From contig NZ_CP043450.1 in assembly GCF_003286415.2 (NCBI RefSeq), forward strand, positions 5,146,001-5,210,000: a stretch of 64,000 nucleotides of DNA, written 5' to 3'. Source of the DNA: Mucilaginibacter rubeus (GTDB lineage Bacteria; Bacteroidota; Bacteroidia; Sphingobacteriales; Sphingobacteriaceae). The position numbers were made by a program, and so were the translations under genes. The notes below the pieces were generated by a model. The model was not told the origin of the DNA. It saw only the letters and a program-made list of their open reading frames with translations, and made no database searches. This document shows positions 43,513 to 52,570 of this stretch, one piece after another (positions within the stretch are counted from its first letter, which is position 1; every line of letters begins with the position of its first letter).

Positions 43513-45432
43513 TTAGAATTTATACCTAACAAACGCCTCCATAGCTTCGTATTCGGCAAGGCCAAGGCGGTCGTAGCGCTGGGCCGTGTCACGGGTGCGG
43601 TCTTCTGCACGTACCCAGAACTCCCTTGCATCATCACCCGGGAATACAGGTGTATCCTTTTGCGACTGGTGCTTAAAGATAGCGTTACGTTTGCGGATCA
43701 CCTCTTGTGGAGATAATGGTACGGCCATCTCTATCTCGTAGGTTTCAAACTCGTGCCATGCACCACGATACATCCATAACCAGCAATCTTCAACCCAGGC
43801 TTCTTTACCTTTCAGTCTGTCTAATGCAGCTAAGATGATCTTGAAGCACACGAGGTGGGTACCGTTAGGATCCGCAAAATCGCCTGCCGCGAAAATCTGT
43901 TGTGGTTTAATTTTCTGAAGCAGTTCAATAGTCAACTGGATATCTTCTTCGCCGACTGAGTTCTTTTTGGTTTTACCTGTTTCATAGAATGGTAAGGCCA
44001 TAAAGTGGATATGATCATCCTGTAAGCCTGCATACCTTGCACCTGAAATCGCTTCTGTTTTCCGGATGAAACCTTTTACATTCCTGATTTCTTGCGTATC
44101 AATTTCGTTAGGCTGTTTTGTTGGGAAGAAGGCACGCATATCTTCATATGATTTTTGAAGATGAGTGGTATCTTCGCCAATGCTGTTTGTGAAGTCGATG
44201 GCAAATTCCATATACCTCAAAACATCATCATCCCATACCGCGGTATTACCTGAAGTTTGGTAAGCTACGTGAACGTCGTGCCCCTGGTCTACCAAACGAA
44301 TGAATGTACCGCCCATTGAAATCACGTCATCATCAGGGTGTGGTGAGAAAATAATTGAGCGTTTTTTGGCTGGCAATGCCCTTTCCGGCCTTTGTGAATC
44401 ATCCGCATCCGGTTTACCACCTGGCCAGCCGGTTATGGTATGCTGGATCTGGTTAAAGATATCAATGTTGATATTGTATACCGGGCCCTGCTCTACCGCA
44501 AGTTGAGCCATACCATGGTTATTGTAATCTTCTTCGGTTAGTTTTAGCACAGGTTTGTTAACCTCATTTGCTAACCAAATTACAGCTTTCTTTTTCAGCG
44601 TATTTTCCCATACGCAATCTTTTACCAACCATGGGGTATCAAACCTGGTTAATTCTGAAGCCGCATCTGCATCAAGTACAAACTCCACATGCTGTGATAA
44701 TTGCAGGTAAGTTGCAGGTACTTCACCAGAGATCTCGCCTTCTACCGCTTTTTTGATGATCGGGGCTTTCTTTTTGTTCCAGGCCATCAATATGATTTCC
44801 CTTGCCTTGAAGATGGTACCGATACCCATCGTGATGGCCTTAGTTGGCACATCAGCTTTACCACCGAAATCGCGGGCGGCGTCACGCCTGGTCAGGTCAT
44901 CTAAAGTAACCATCCTGGTACCAGAGTTCGGTGCAGAGCCCGGCTCATTGAAACCGATGTGACCTGTACGACCGATCCCCAGGATCTGAAGATCTAACCC
45001 GCCCAGTTCTTCAATCTGCTTTTCATAGGCTAAACAAAATGCTACAACTTCGTCTTTATCCAGTGTACCGTCGGGAATGTGAACGTTCTCCTTTTCAATA
45101 TCAATATGGCTGAACAAATTTTCGTACATGAATGTCACATAGCTTTGCGCTGCTGTGGGTTTCATCGGGTAGTACTCATCCAGGTTGAAAGTGATCACAT
45201 TTTTAAAGCTTAAACCTGCTTCTTTGTGTTGCCTTACCAATTCGGCATATACGCCGATAGGAGTTACACCGGTAGCAAGTCCCAATACCGCTTTTTCGCC
45301 TTTGGCTTGTTTTGAGCGGATCAGATCTGCTATCCGGTTCGCTACCGCCACTGAGGCTTCTTGCTGGTTGTTGTACACGCTCACAGGTAACTTCTCGTAA
45401 CGCGTCTCTTCCAATAAATTTAATCGTGCCAT
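43513..45432 (-). CDS. nagB: glucosamine-6-phosphate deaminase fused to a PIG-L/LmbE deacetylase domain
   Basis: 639 residues. Residues about 1-270 are NagB: LGLATGVTPIGVYAELVRQH, TFNLDEYYPM, LGIGRTGHIGFNEPGS and TMGIGTIFKAREI; it converts glucosamine 6-phosphate to fructose 6-phosphate and ammonia. From about 355 a PIG-L domain starts IIFSPHPDDDVISMGGTFI with the zinc motif HPDDD near 364-368 and continues to the end. The fusion is widespread in Bacteroidota. The PIG-L half may act as a GlcNAc or GlcNAc-6-P deacetylase, making one protein do two steps, but this is inferred. nagA is not adjacent. Confidence 0.93.
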   Translation of the reverse strand: MARLNLLEETRYEKLPVSVYNNQQEASVAVANRIADLIRSKQAKGEKAVLGLATGVTPIGVYAELVRQHKEAGLSFKNVITFNLDEYYPMKPTAAQSYVTFMYENLFSHIDIEKENVHIPDGTLDKDEVVAFCLAYEKQIEELGGLDLQILGIGRTGHIGFNEPGSAPNSGTRMVTLDDLTRRDAARDFGGKADVPTKAITMGIGTIFKAREIILMAWNKKKAPIIKKAVEGEISGEVPATYLQLSQHVEFVLDADAASELTRFDTPWLVKDCVWENTLKKKAVIWLANEVNKPVLKLTEEDYNNHGMAQLAVEQGPVYNINIDIFNQIQHTITGWPGGKPDADDSQRPERALPAKKRSIIFSPHPDDDVISMGGTFIRLVDQGHDVHVAYQTSGNTAVWDDDVLRYMEFAIDFTNSIGEDTTHLQKSYEDMRAFFPTKQPNEIDTQEIRNVKGFIRKTEAISGARYAGLQDDHIHFMALPFYETGKTKKNSVGEEDIQLTIELLQKIKPQQIFAAGDFADPNGTHLVCFKIILAALDRLKGKEAWVEDCWLWMYRGAWHEFETYEIEMAVPLSPQEVIRKRNAIFKHQSQKDTPVFPGDDAREFWVRAEDRTRDTAQRYDRLGLAEYEAMEAFVRYKF

Positions 45433-45485
45433 AATTTGTTCAGAACCTATATGTTATATGTTAAAGTTTAAAAAAGTCACTATAC

Positions 45486-45515
45486 AAAAAACCCCCGCCA
45501 TGGGCGAGGATTTTT
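45486..45515. terminator. bidirectional terminator-like hairpin upstream of nagB
   Basis: Stem CCCCGCC (45493-45499) / GGCGAGG (45503-45509) with an ATG loop; T runs follow on both strands (TTTTTTG on minus, ATTTTTAT on plus). It is about 55 bp before the nagB ATG, so on the minus strand it would lie inside or just before the leader and could act as an attenuator. Confidence 0.6.
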
Positions 45516-45740
45516 ATCAAACCAATTAACAAAAATGTTTATCCTCACCGACATGAGGGTAAAGTAAAGTGCGTATAATAATATGCTGTGCATTATCAAC
45601 ACAAACTTACTAAAACAAAATTTGAATTAAAAGAACTTTTTAAATTTTTTTAATAAGTATTTTATCCGGAAATATGTGTTTTGATAAGGAGTTTGGTTAA
45701 AATTTGCATTGTTATAGATTTCATCTCTTCTCATCCGAAA

Positions 45741-45874
45741 TTGTCATTTCGATTGAACAAGCGAGGGCATAAACATGGGGCGAAAGAGAAATCCTATACG
45801 CCATGAAAATCCAACCAATTAGTTCGCCTACATATGGTATAAGATTTTTCCTCTTTCCTGGTTCGAAATGACAA
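45741..45874. repeat. TGTCATTTCGA palindromic element
   Basis: Outer arms TTGTCATTTCGA (45741-45752) and TCGAAATGACAA (45863-45874) are perfect complements; inside are GAGAAATCCTATACGCC and TATAAGATTTTTCCTC, an imperfect second pair. Only one copy is in the window, but the sequence style matches repeats common between genes in Bacteroidota. Confidence 0.8.
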
Positions 45875-46176
45875 TTATTATAAATAGAAACTTCTCCAAA
45901 AAGGCAAAAGAGTTCCTGATGGGCAGGAATACTCTTTTTGCTAACCAATTATAAAACATAAATCATGAGAGGAGAAGAGATGCAGGGGTGGAGTCGAACC
46001 ATCCGCTTGCTGCCGGCCAGCACCTGCCATTTAGTTTAAAAATGAACCCCATTTGCAAACTAATCTGTTGCAAATATATAAATATTCTATTAAATCTATA
46101 TACTTAATAGAATTTATTCATAAAACATTCATCCTTCCTAAAAACCTCTTAACTATCAGGCATTTTAATTTTATAA

Positions 46177-48741
46177 TTAACGCTGGTCAGACTTATTGGA
46201 GCAAATCTTTTCGAAAGGAACAGGGTATTCTTCACCTAATGATTTCTCATACTCGGCGCTAAATTCCTCGTAAATTTTCCGGGCATGTTCAATGCCTTTG
46301 GTACGGCGCAGGGCTTTGAGTTTAAACTTAATGCCAATATCATTGAAAGGGTCAATGTTCAATACAACACGTGAAATTTCCAGCGCCTTTTTATAATCCT
46401 GGGCATCATAAACCTTTTTTATCACCGGTAAAATAACAGGCATCAGCGCTTCCTCATAATCCTGTTTAAAATCATCGAGCCATATTTCCGGAATATGCTG
46501 CAGCAAACCGCCGCGGGAAACCAGATCAAAAGAATTAAACACAGCGGGTTCGACATTGCCGGCTTGTTTAAGTGAATCCCTAACTACAAAGTAATCGCAG
46601 TAAAAGCCTTCGGTAATAATAAAGCTATAGGTATCGTTCAAAAACGCGAGCTCAAGTCCCTCAATATCCGAAAGAATATTGCGCAGGTGATTGATGGTTA
46701 CGCCACGGATATTTTTGGTTTTAACCACATCTTTATCAGGCCAAAGCGTAGTCGAGATCTTTTTAGATACAACCCCATTTTTTTCTCGGCTGTTTAACAG
46801 AATAAGGATGAACAACTGTTTAATCTTGGGGCTAAACAGGTAGGTAATATCCCGCTTATTCTTATCAAATACGGTGAACTCGCCTAACAGGTAAACCGCG
46901 TTGGCTTTATTATCTACAACTGCTTCGGTAACTTCTTCAACAATAATTTCTTCCGGAGCTGCAGGTGCAGATTCATCATCGGCCTTTTTCCTCCTTAAGA
47001 AAAACGCCACAACACCACCCAGTAAAATCAATGCAGATGCCCCACCTAATACCCTGTACAAAGTAAAAGATTTGCTTTTAGGCTGATGTGCAGCCGTAAA
47101 CTCGGCCTGGCTTACAGGTGGCGCAGAAAGCGCGAATATTTTTATGGTTGACCGGGATGGGGTTTCAAACTCTTGCGTTGTACAATAAAACACATCCTGT
47201 TTAGCGTTGTAAAACAGGTTATGATCTGTTTCGATACGTTCAGATACAACCGGGATAGTGCCACTTACCACCTGGTATGAACCATCTTTTATTGAAAATT
47301 TATACAGGCGCAAACTTGTTTTTGGCCGCTCGTGCGGATAGCACAGCACGTAAAGAAACTGCTTATCTTTTGAAACAATGAGATTATTAGCCGGTACAAA
47401 TGCTTCTTCATCGGGCTTGATCTCCCATAACTTTTTAATGGTATGATTGCCAAGATTTACCCTGTACAGGTCATAATAATGCATCCCTCCTACTACCTGG
47501 TTACCTGACTGATTGCCATATCCACCGAAGATATAAACATCATTATTTTGATCGGCAGTACTGGCCGCCGAGAAAAAACGGGGATTAATTACATCGCCGG
47601 TAAAGCTTTGTTTTTGCCAGTTATCGGTCGCCTTATCGTATTTGAAAAAGTTATTATAGTATTTGAAAGACCCATAGCCACCAAACAGGTAAAAATTATT
47701 AAAGTCCTTATCATAAAAAATGTTGTGGTGATGCCTTTGCTCCATTATAGTAGATTTACCATAATAATCCCAGTTAAGGCTATCAAGGTTGAAGGATGCG
47801 ATACTTGGCGCCGGTTGCGAAGCACGGAGTACTTCATACAGATAACATTTATTCTCCTTTAGGTTTACAATACTCTTGCCCAAATGCAAAGGCACTTCCA
47901 ACTTACTTTTAAACGGTTTCGACCAGACCGCGTCACGTTCAGCATCATAAAACATGAGCGAATCACTTTTGAAAATAAAGAACTGCTCATTTTTTTCATT
48001 AAAGTTGATACCCGCCACCTCATTAAAAGTGTGTACAAACTTTTGCTTCCAATAATAGGATTCGTTGATAAGCCAGGCGGGATTATCCACATAGCCCAAG
48101 TTGTCGCCATCGCTGTTAAAAACATCATTCCCAGCCCATTCGTTAAGCGGAAAAGTATAGGTTTTATCATCATTGCTAACAACCAGGTTTTTAATGGCCA
48201 TATTGGGCACATCCGAGTAATGCTCGTTTTTACCAAACGTGATCTTGGCCTTTATTTTACCGGTAAAACCCAGTTCATTGGCCCGGTACCATTTCCCGTT
48301 CACGGAGATCCCTACCTTATCATCTTTCAGGTCAAGATCAACAATCACCTTAAACCATTTACGCCTTTTCAGCAGGGCATTGGCAAGGGGAATGTTGAGT
48401 TTATTGCTCCGGCTGTCAATATTAAAATTAAGGAACGAGCCCTGATCGTAAATAGCACTCAGGCTGTATGAGTTGCCCTTATCGTCCGTTAAATTTAAAA
48501 TATAGCCGAGATGTTGGTTATCCCACAGTGAAAGATCAAACCCGATAACCAGGCGATCATGAAAAGTAGGTAAATCTTCTTTAAAAACCTGGTACGAGGT
48601 GCGTTTGCTCATCAGGCTATCGTTTGAACCGAATTGTAAACCCTGCCCCATGCCTTTCATCGCGGGCAGCAGTAAAACAAAAAGCAATACAAGCTTATAT
48701 GCCCTTTTGGAAAGCATTAAAACCTTACTTTTTTTTATCAT
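46177..48741 (-). CDS. membrane-spanning kelch-sensor / SARP-like transcriptional regulator
   Basis: 854 residues. A signal peptide or signal anchor (KLVLLFVLLLPAMKGMGQ) is followed by a LamG/concanavalin-like part (about 40-220) and kelch-type propeller repeats (about 250-530; NFYLFGGYGSFKYYNNFF, NDVYIFGGYGNQSGNQVV). One membrane span is near 560-585 (VLGGASALILLGGVVAFFLR). The cytoplasmic part has an OmpR-like winged helix (about 612-705; LFILILLNSREKNGVVSKKI, NIRGVTINHLRNILSDIEG) and a BTAD-like helical domain to the end (EISRVVLNIDPFNDIGIKFK). This is a one-protein transmembrane regulator. It is divergent from the TolC-MacAB operon, a possible target. Ligand unknown; the DNA-binding assignment is by fold pattern. 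Confidence 0.75.
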   Translation of the reverse strand: MIKKSKVLMLSKRAYKLVLLFVLLLPAMKGMGQGLQFGSNDSLMSKRTSYQVFKEDLPTFHDRLVIGFDLSLWDNQHLGYILNLTDDKGNSYSLSAIYDQGSFLNFNIDSRSNKLNIPLANALLKRRKWFKVIVDLDLKDDKVGISVNGKWYRANELGFTGKIKAKITFGKNEHYSDVPNMAIKNLVVSNDDKTYTFPLNEWAGNDVFNSDGDNLGYVDNPAWLINESYYWKQKFVHTFNEVAGINFNEKNEQFFIFKSDSLMFYDAERDAVWSKPFKSKLEVPLHLGKSIVNLKENKCYLYEVLRASQPAPSIASFNLDSLNWDYYGKSTIMEQRHHHNIFYDKDFNNFYLFGGYGSFKYYNNFFKYDKATDNWQKQSFTGDVINPRFFSAASTADQNNDVYIFGGYGNQSGNQVVGGMHYYDLYRVNLGNHTIKKLWEIKPDEEAFVPANNLIVSKDKQFLYVLCYPHERPKTSLRLYKFSIKDGSYQVVSGTIPVVSERIETDHNLFYNAKQDVFYCTTQEFETPSRSTIKIFALSAPPVSQAEFTAAHQPKSKSFTLYRVLGGASALILLGGVVAFFLRRKKADDESAPAAPEEIIVEEVTEAVVDNKANAVYLLGEFTVFDKNKRDITYLFSPKIKQLFILILLNSREKNGVVSKKISTTLWPDKDVVKTKNIRGVTINHLRNILSDIEGLELAFLNDTYSFIITEGFYCDYFVVRDSLKQAGNVEPAVFNSFDLVSRGGLLQHIPEIWLDDFKQDYEEALMPVILPVIKKVYDAQDYKKALEISRVVLNIDPFNDIGIKFKLKALRRTKGIEHARKIYEEFSAEYEKSLGEEYPVPFEKICSNKSDQR

Positions 48742-49124
48742 TTACAATACATGTTTAAACTCGCTGATCAGGCAGCGTTGTAGGTTAGAATAATGTGCTA
48801 AAATATAGATTTTTTGGGTATCGGACGAGGTAGATTTTCATCATTTCGGCTATGCCTTATTGTACTGGCATTCATTTTATCAACCTCCGAAACTCTTTTT
48901 TATCAAGCGTAAAAAACTTTTTACATAATCACACTAAACCTGCTTCAAATATGCTCAAAGGCACTTTATTAGCTACAAACCTACTTATCAGCTATTTACA
49001 GTAATAAAAATAATACATTACTTACGGGGATAAGCGTAGTCATACTAAAACATTTTGCCCAAAGGCGATATTCTTACTTGCAAAATGAGCAGGTATTAGC
49101 CGCTACAGGTATAATTTTAAAACT
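48742..49124. other. 383 bp divergent intergenic region
   Basis: It must contain promoters for the SARP-like regulator and the efflux operon. No clear TAnnTTTG box, palindrome or repeat family was identified here; the sequence is AT-rich. Confidence 0.5.
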
Positions 49125-50471
49125 ATGCCAATTAAAGTAAAACATATCATAACGTTCTTTTTTTTGCTCGCAGTTGGTTCGCAACTCCGTGCACAGGATA
49201 GCACGCTGGTTGGGCAATCACTCAAATGGGACCTGGCTAAGTGTATCGACTATGCAAAAAAGAACAACATCCAGATCAATTCATTGCGCCTGTCGCAGCA
49301 AACCAGTCAGCAGGAATATTTACTGGCCAAAGCCGCCCGCCTGCCCGATCTTTCGGCTACGGGGTCACAAACCTTTGCGCACGGCAATAATTTCAGCAAT
49401 GGCGATAATGGCAGGCATTCGGGTTACAACGTTTCCGGCTCGTATGGCTTAAGCTCCAACGTAACGCTGTACAACGGCAGTTATATTAATAATAACATTT
49501 CTCAAAAAAACCTGCAGGTACAATCGGCTAACCTGAGTATCCTGCAACAGGAAAATGATATTGTACTGCAGATAACCCAGGCGTATCTTACCGTACTGCT
49601 GGATAAGGAATCCGTTATTTATAACACCGATTTGCTCAGTACCACTCAGGCGCAGGTTAAATTACAGCAACAACGGTATAACGTGGGCAGCGTAGCCCGT
49701 AAGGACCTGATCCAGTTACAGGCACAACAAGCAACTGATCAATACACATTGGTTAATTCACAAAACGCCGTCCGTAATGATCTGCTTACCCTGAAACAAT
49801 TACTGGTACTGCCAACCGATCTGAGTTTCGACATTATGAAGCCCGATACAGTGATGGCCCCTATAGACAGTGTTTCCTCCTTCCCCGAAGCAGAGCAAAC
49901 AGCCCTGCAAAATCGACCAGAAGTAAAAAATGGTGAGTTAGGCGTTAAGATTGCGCAGTTTGATGTAGATAAAGCCAAAGCAGGTTATAAACCCACACTT
50001 ACTGCCGGTGCTTCACTTAATACGGGGTATGCCAACGGACAAGGTGTTTCATTCGGCAACCAGATCAATAATAACTTTTATCAGCAACTTGGGGTCAACC
50101 TGTCGATACCCATATTCACCAAACGCGTAGTAAAAACGCAGGTCGAAGAAGCGAAGATCAACGTCAAGCAATCGCAGCTTGATCTAAAAAACACCAAGAT
50201 CACACTTTCGCAAACTGTTGAGCGGGCTTACATCAATGTACAAAACGCGCGCAGCCAGTTTAGTGCCGCTGCCGAAGAATATAAATTCAGCAAGGAAAGC
50301 TACCGCATTGCCAGCGAACAACTTAAAGTTGGCGTAGCCAATACCGTCGACTTTTTGTTGCAGAAAAACCTGTTTGTACAGGCGCAGCAATCATTTGTGC
50401 AGGCCAAATATAACGCCCTGCTTACATTAAAAATCTATGACTTTTACAGGGGAGTACCTATTACATTATAA
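49125..50471 (+). CDS. TolC family outer-membrane efflux protein
   Basis: 448 residues with a signal peptide (FFFLLAVGSQLRAQ). The mature protein starts LKWDLAKCIDYAKKNNIQIN, the standard opening of TolC-like OEP proteins, and has two repeats of long helices broken by barrel strands (VTLYNGSYINNNISQKNLQV and YQQLGVNLSIPIFTKRVVK). It forms the trimeric channel through the outer membrane for the MacAB-like pump encoded downstream (gap 12 bp). Confidence 0.92.
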   Translation: MPIKVKHIITFFFLLAVGSQLRAQDSTLVGQSLKWDLAKCIDYAKKNNIQINSLRLSQQTSQQEYLLAKAARLPDLSATGSQTFAHGNNFSNGDNGRHSGYNVSGSYGLSSNVTLYNGSYINNNISQKNLQVQSANLSILQQENDIVLQITQAYLTVLLDKESVIYNTDLLSTTQAQVKLQQQRYNVGSVARKDLIQLQAQQATDQYTLVNSQNAVRNDLLTLKQLLVLPTDLSFDIMKPDTVMAPIDSVSSFPEAEQTALQNRPEVKNGELGVKIAQFDVDKAKAGYKPTLTAGASLNTGYANGQGVSFGNQINNNFYQQLGVNLSIPIFTKRVVKTQVEEAKINVKQSQLDLKNTKITLSQTVERAYINVQNARSQFSAAAEEYKFSKESYRIASEQLKVGVANTVDFLLQKNLFVQAQQSFVQAKYNALLTLKIYDFYRGVPITL

Positions 50472-50483
50472 TACCGGTTTATC

Positions 50484-51809
50484 ATGAAAAGCAGTTATAA
50501 AAAGATACTCATTATTGCAGGCATAGTGGTGGCACTGGTGCTCATCTGGTTCCTGTTCATCAGGAAAAAAGAGGAGCCTGTTGTGCTGCAAACTCAAAAG
50601 CCGGCTAAAGGTTATATAGCCCAAAGTGTAACCGCCACAGGCCGCATTGAGCCGGTTGATACTGTAACAGTAGGTACCCAGGTGTCGGGCATTATTAAAT
50701 ATGTTTATGCCGATTTTAATTCAAAAGTGAAGAAAGGCCAGCTTATTGCCGAGCTTGATAAATCGCTGTTACAGGCCACGCTTGACCAGGCACGGGGAAC
50801 CTTGCTTAATGCCCAAAGTCAGCTGGTATTTGCACAAAACAACTTTGGCAGGCAAAACCTGCTATTTAAAACCGACGCCATTAGCAAGGCCGATTATGAT
50901 ACCGCCCTTAACACCTTAAACGCTGCAAAAGCCCAGGTTAAAAGTGCAGAAGCGCAGGTCCGCTCGGCAGAGAAGAATTTATCTTATGCTGATATTTATT
51001 CGCCCATTGATGGTGTGGTGCTTAACCGAAACGTGAGTGTAGGCCAAACCGTTGCAGCAAGTTTCAGTACCCCTACGCTCTTTGTACTGGCAAAAGATAT
51101 TACCAAAATGGAAGTTGAGGCTAATGTTGATGAGGCTGATATCGGTGATGTAAAATCAGGCGACCGTGCTTCATTTACGGTAGATGCTTTTATTAACGAC
51201 CAGTTTGCAGGTACTGTTGAAGATATCAGGCTGCACCCATCGGTGTCGTCAAACGTGGTTACTTACACCACCATTATCAATGCTCCTAATGATGATATGA
51301 AACTGAAACCCGGCATGACGGCCAGCATCATTATTTACACCAAAGAGGTTAACAATGCCCTGCTGATCCCGGCCAAAGCATTGAGCTTTACTCCCGATTC
51401 GGCATTAATGAAAGATTATGAAATAGTAGGTAAAGTAGGACATAAAGGGAACAAGAAAAGAAGTGGCGGACAAGGCGGAAATGCCCCTGCGGGTAGTGCG
51501 GGGAATGGTGGAGCCAATGATAATTCCCAGGCACTGCACACTGCTAAAAGCCGCAAGGATAGCAGTGGTGTAAATAAACAAACAGCTATAGTATGGGTAT
51601 TGCAGGGTAAAAAGATAGTCCGCAAAAAAATTCAGACCGGCTTGAATGATAATACACAGGTTGAAGTTTTATCGGGCTTAACAGTTGATGACGCTGTGAT
51701 CACTGGTGTTACCGGCGGATCATCCAGTTCATCAACAGCGGCAGCTAAACCGGGGGCAAGTCCGTTTATGCCGCAAAGGCCACGTGGCGGAGGGGGAGGA
51801 CGCCGGTAA
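50484..51809 (+). CDS. MacA-like periplasmic adaptor of an ABC efflux pump
   Basis: 441 residues. An N-terminal membrane anchor (ILIIAGIVVALVLIWFLFI) is followed by the lipoyl domain split around an alpha-hairpin (TGRIEPVDTVTVGTQVSGII ... ADIYSPIDGVVLNRNVSVGQ) and beta-barrel domains (EVEANVDEADIGDVKSGD). A Gly/Asn/Ser-rich insert of about 45 residues (near 315-360) and a glycine-rich C-terminus GGGGGRR are unusual for MacA and probably disordered. It links the TolC-like channel and the MacB-like transporter; its stop overlaps the ATPase start by one base. Confidence 0.9.
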   Translation: MKSSYKKILIIAGIVVALVLIWFLFIRKKEEPVVLQTQKPAKGYIAQSVTATGRIEPVDTVTVGTQVSGIIKYVYADFNSKVKKGQLIAELDKSLLQATLDQARGTLLNAQSQLVFAQNNFGRQNLLFKTDAISKADYDTALNTLNAAKAQVKSAEAQVRSAEKNLSYADIYSPIDGVVLNRNVSVGQTVAASFSTPTLFVLAKDITKMEVEANVDEADIGDVKSGDRASFTVDAFINDQFAGTVEDIRLHPSVSSNVVTYTTIINAPNDDMKLKPGMTASIIIYTKEVNNALLIPAKALSFTPDSALMKDYEIVGKVGHKGNKKRSGGQGGNAPAGSAGNGGANDNSQALHTAKSRKDSSGVNKQTAIVWVLQGKKIVRKKIQTGLNDNTQVEVLSGLTVDDAVITGVTGGSSSSSTAAAKPGASPFMPQRPRGGGGGRR

Positions 51810-52558
51810 TGAGCAAGAAAATTTTAGATATACGTGAACTGAAACGCGAGTTTCAGATGGGAAGCGAAACCGTACGTGCGCTTAAAGGGATCTCTTTTGA
51901 AGTAGAAGCCGGTGAATTTGTAACCATCATGGGCAGCAGCGGCAGCGGCAAAACCACCCTGCTTAATATTTTAGGTTGTTTGGACAAACCCTCTATAGGC
52001 GATTATTTTTTGGATGGTGTAGATGTAAAAAAACTCTCGCGAGATGAGCTGGCACAATTACGCAATCGTAAAATAGGTTTCGTGTTCCAGGCCTATAACC
52101 TGCTGCCACGTACATCTGCTCTTGAAAATGTAGAGCTCCCACTTTTGTACAATAAGGAGATCAGCGTAAGTGAACGCCGCGACAGGGCCATTCACGCTTT
52201 GGAAGCCGTAAAACTGGCCGAGCGTTTAGATCATACTCCAAGCCAGCTTTCGGGCGGGCAGCAGCAGCGTGTGGCCATTGCACGGGCCCTGGTGAATGAG
52301 CCGGTGATGATCCTGGCCGATGAAGCTACGGGTAACCTGGATAGCCGCACATCGTACGAAATTATGTCGCTGATGCAGGAACTCAACTCGCAGCAGGGCA
52401 AAACCATTGTGTTTGTAACCCACGAACCGGATATAGCTTCATTCAGCAGCCGTACTATACAGTTGCGCGATGGCAGGATCCAGAAGGATACACAAAATGC
52501 CAACAAGCGGTCGGCAAAAGAAGTACTTGCAGGCTTGCCTATTACCGATGATTATTAA
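51809..52558 (+). CDS. MacB-type ABC transporter ATP-binding protein
   Basis: 249 residues. Walker A GSSGSGKTTLLN near 42-53, Q-loop FQAYNLLPR, signature LSGGQQQRVAIARAL, Walker B VMILADEATGNLDSRT and the H-loop FVTHEPD are all intact. The sequence is of the LolD/MacB/FtsE class. The ATPase is a separate protein here, unlike the fused MacB of Enterobacteria, and the permease follows 12 bp downstream. Confidence 0.95.
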   Translation: MSKKILDIRELKREFQMGSETVRALKGISFEVEAGEFVTIMGSSGSGKTTLLNILGCLDKPSIGDYFLDGVDVKKLSRDELAQLRNRKIGFVFQAYNLLPRTSALENVELPLLYNKEISVSERRDRAIHALEAVKLAERLDHTPSQLSGGQQQRVAIARALVNEPVMILADEATGNLDSRTSYEIMSLMQELNSQQGKTIVFVTHEPDIASFSSRTIQLRDGRIQKDTQNANKRSAKEVLAGLPITDDY

Positions 52559-52570
52559 AGCGAAGCAGCT

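Larger units (their letters stand above)
45433..46176. other. 744 bp intergenic region between nagB and the SARP-like gene
   Basis: No supported gene. From left to right: the bidirectional hairpin, a small hairpin CCTCA/TGAGG at 45544-45559, a very AT-rich stretch to about 45720, a TGTCATTTCGA element at 45741-45874, a tRNA T-arm-like string near 45981-46000 and AT-rich sequence to the stop of the next gene. Confidence 0.7.

Noticed and set aside
45721..45948. 75-residue minus-strand ORF upstream of nagB
   Set aside because: Runs through the TGTCATTTCGA element; no coding pattern.
45960..46070. Possible tRNA or tmRNA gene on the minus strand
   Set aside because: Only a T-arm-like string is present; no acceptor, D or anticodon arm could be paired, and no tmRNA tag frame was found.
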